64,000 nt of DNA from Rhodoferax sp. Lineage in GTDB: Bacteria; Pseudomonadota; Gammaproteobacteria; Burkholderiales; Burkholderiaceae_C. The first letter of the stretch is position 1. The number at the start of each line of letters is the position of its first letter. The notes below the pieces were generated by a model that saw only the letters and a list, made by a program, of their open reading frames with translations, searched no databases and had not been told where the DNA came from. A program made the position numbers and the translations under genes. This document shows, piece by piece, positions 63,773-64,000 of this stretch. Where the stretch lies: contig JAGRPL010000004.1 in assembly GCA_019449595.1 (NCBI GenBank), forward strand, positions 1,054,001 through 1,118,000. The letters are read 5' to 3'.

Positions 63773-64000
63773 GCGCCCCGTTCTCTGCTGCCGACTGGCT
63801 GGCACTGTTTACGCATTTCCTATCGCTGTCGCTGCTGGCCATTGGTGGCGCCATCACCACGGCGCCGGCCATGCACGGCTACCTCGTCAACGACAAGGCC
63901 TGGCTGACCGACGCCCAATTCACGTCATCCATTGCACTGGCCCAGGCAGCCCCCGGTCCCAACGTGCTCTTCATTGCCCTGCTGGGCTGGAACGTGGGCA
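63769..64000 (+). CDS. Chromate transporter-family protein, second subunit (3' end outside window)
   Basis: The frame is open from the ATG at 63769 to the window end and its translation starts MSAPFSAADWLALFTHF, with LSLLAIGGAITTAPAMHGYL, WLTDAQFTSSIALAQAAPG and PNVLFIALLGWNVG. The glycine-rich first helix and the QAAPGPN motif match the second CHR half. It overlaps the first subunit by 4 bases. Confidence 0.85.
   Translation, partial: MSAPFSAADWLALFTHFLSLSLLAIGGAITTAPAMHGYLVNDKAWLTDAQFTSSIALAQAAPGPNVLFIALLGWNVG

Overview
The window looks like chromosomal DNA of a betaproteobacterium of the order Burkholderiales, most likely family Comamonadaceae (Rhodoferax/Polaromonas-like). The reasons are high GC with GC-rich third codon positions, the gene types (tandem GGDEF proteins, Tex, a TraB/GumN protein, LivFGHMK next to beta-oxidation genes, AstE-like amidohydrolase inside a basic amino acid ABC operon), and a short interspersed repeat (consensus close to TGCGCAGACAGCTATT-N8-ATAGCA) of the kind I associate with this family. 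The genus is an inference. I see no rRNA, tRNA, CRISPR array, prophage or transposase.

Layout. 1-3516: 3' end of an iron-dependent alcohol dehydrogenase, an esterase, a patatin-like protein and an HDOD protein. 3612-8681: Tex, then two diguanylate cyclases. 8682-28119, minus strand: a long fatty/organic acid catabolic block with two SDRs, a GST-like protein, an NADPH oxidoreductase, a hotdog thioesterase, an acyl-CoA dehydrogenase, a thiolase, a FadB-type bifunctional enzyme, a complete HAAT (Liv) ABC transporter, an acyl-CoA ligase and a second Liv-type binding protein, with a divergent Crp/Fnr regulator. 28979-32574: SelO, then msrB-yciB-bolA-ppiC. 32706-44397: DUF342 protein, RlhA-like U32 protein, DUF1275 protein, MOSC protein, DEDDh exonuclease, small CaiB-type CoA-transferase, TraB/GumN protein, YgiQ-type radical SAM protein and a Gfo/Idh/MocA oxidoreductase. 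44562-48759: basic amino acid ABC transporter (binding protein, two permeases, ATPase) with an AstE-like hydrolase gene inside. 48856-54730: acyltransferase, EamA transporter, acidic small protein, YebC, class V aminotransferase, 2'-5' RNA ligase, bacteriohemerythrin. 54782-59512: second beta-oxidation set (LCAD-type dehydrogenase divergent from thiolase plus trifunctional-type alpha subunit). 59632-64000: split DUF1214/DUF1254 pair, lipase, WS/DGAT acyltransferase, and a two-gene ChrA-type transporter cut by the window end.

The most unusual part is 14988-16500. This AT-richer, gene-poor patch interrupts the catabolic block. It holds a 22-codon remnant of a thiolase 3' end, small orphan membrane-protein ORFs, and a textbook integron attC site with three extrahelical bases and an R'' box that is exactly complementary to the R' core at the cassette's own 5' boundary. 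No integrase is present, so it resembles a cluster of attC sites lacking an integron-integrase (CALIN).

Two other signals cut across the window. The interspersed repeat occurs about twelve times; about half of the copies lie in frame inside conserved protein genes (patatin, Tex, GST, RlhA-like, YgiQ, probably SelO). Four FNR-like boxes are stacked upstream of the bacteriohemerythrin gene.
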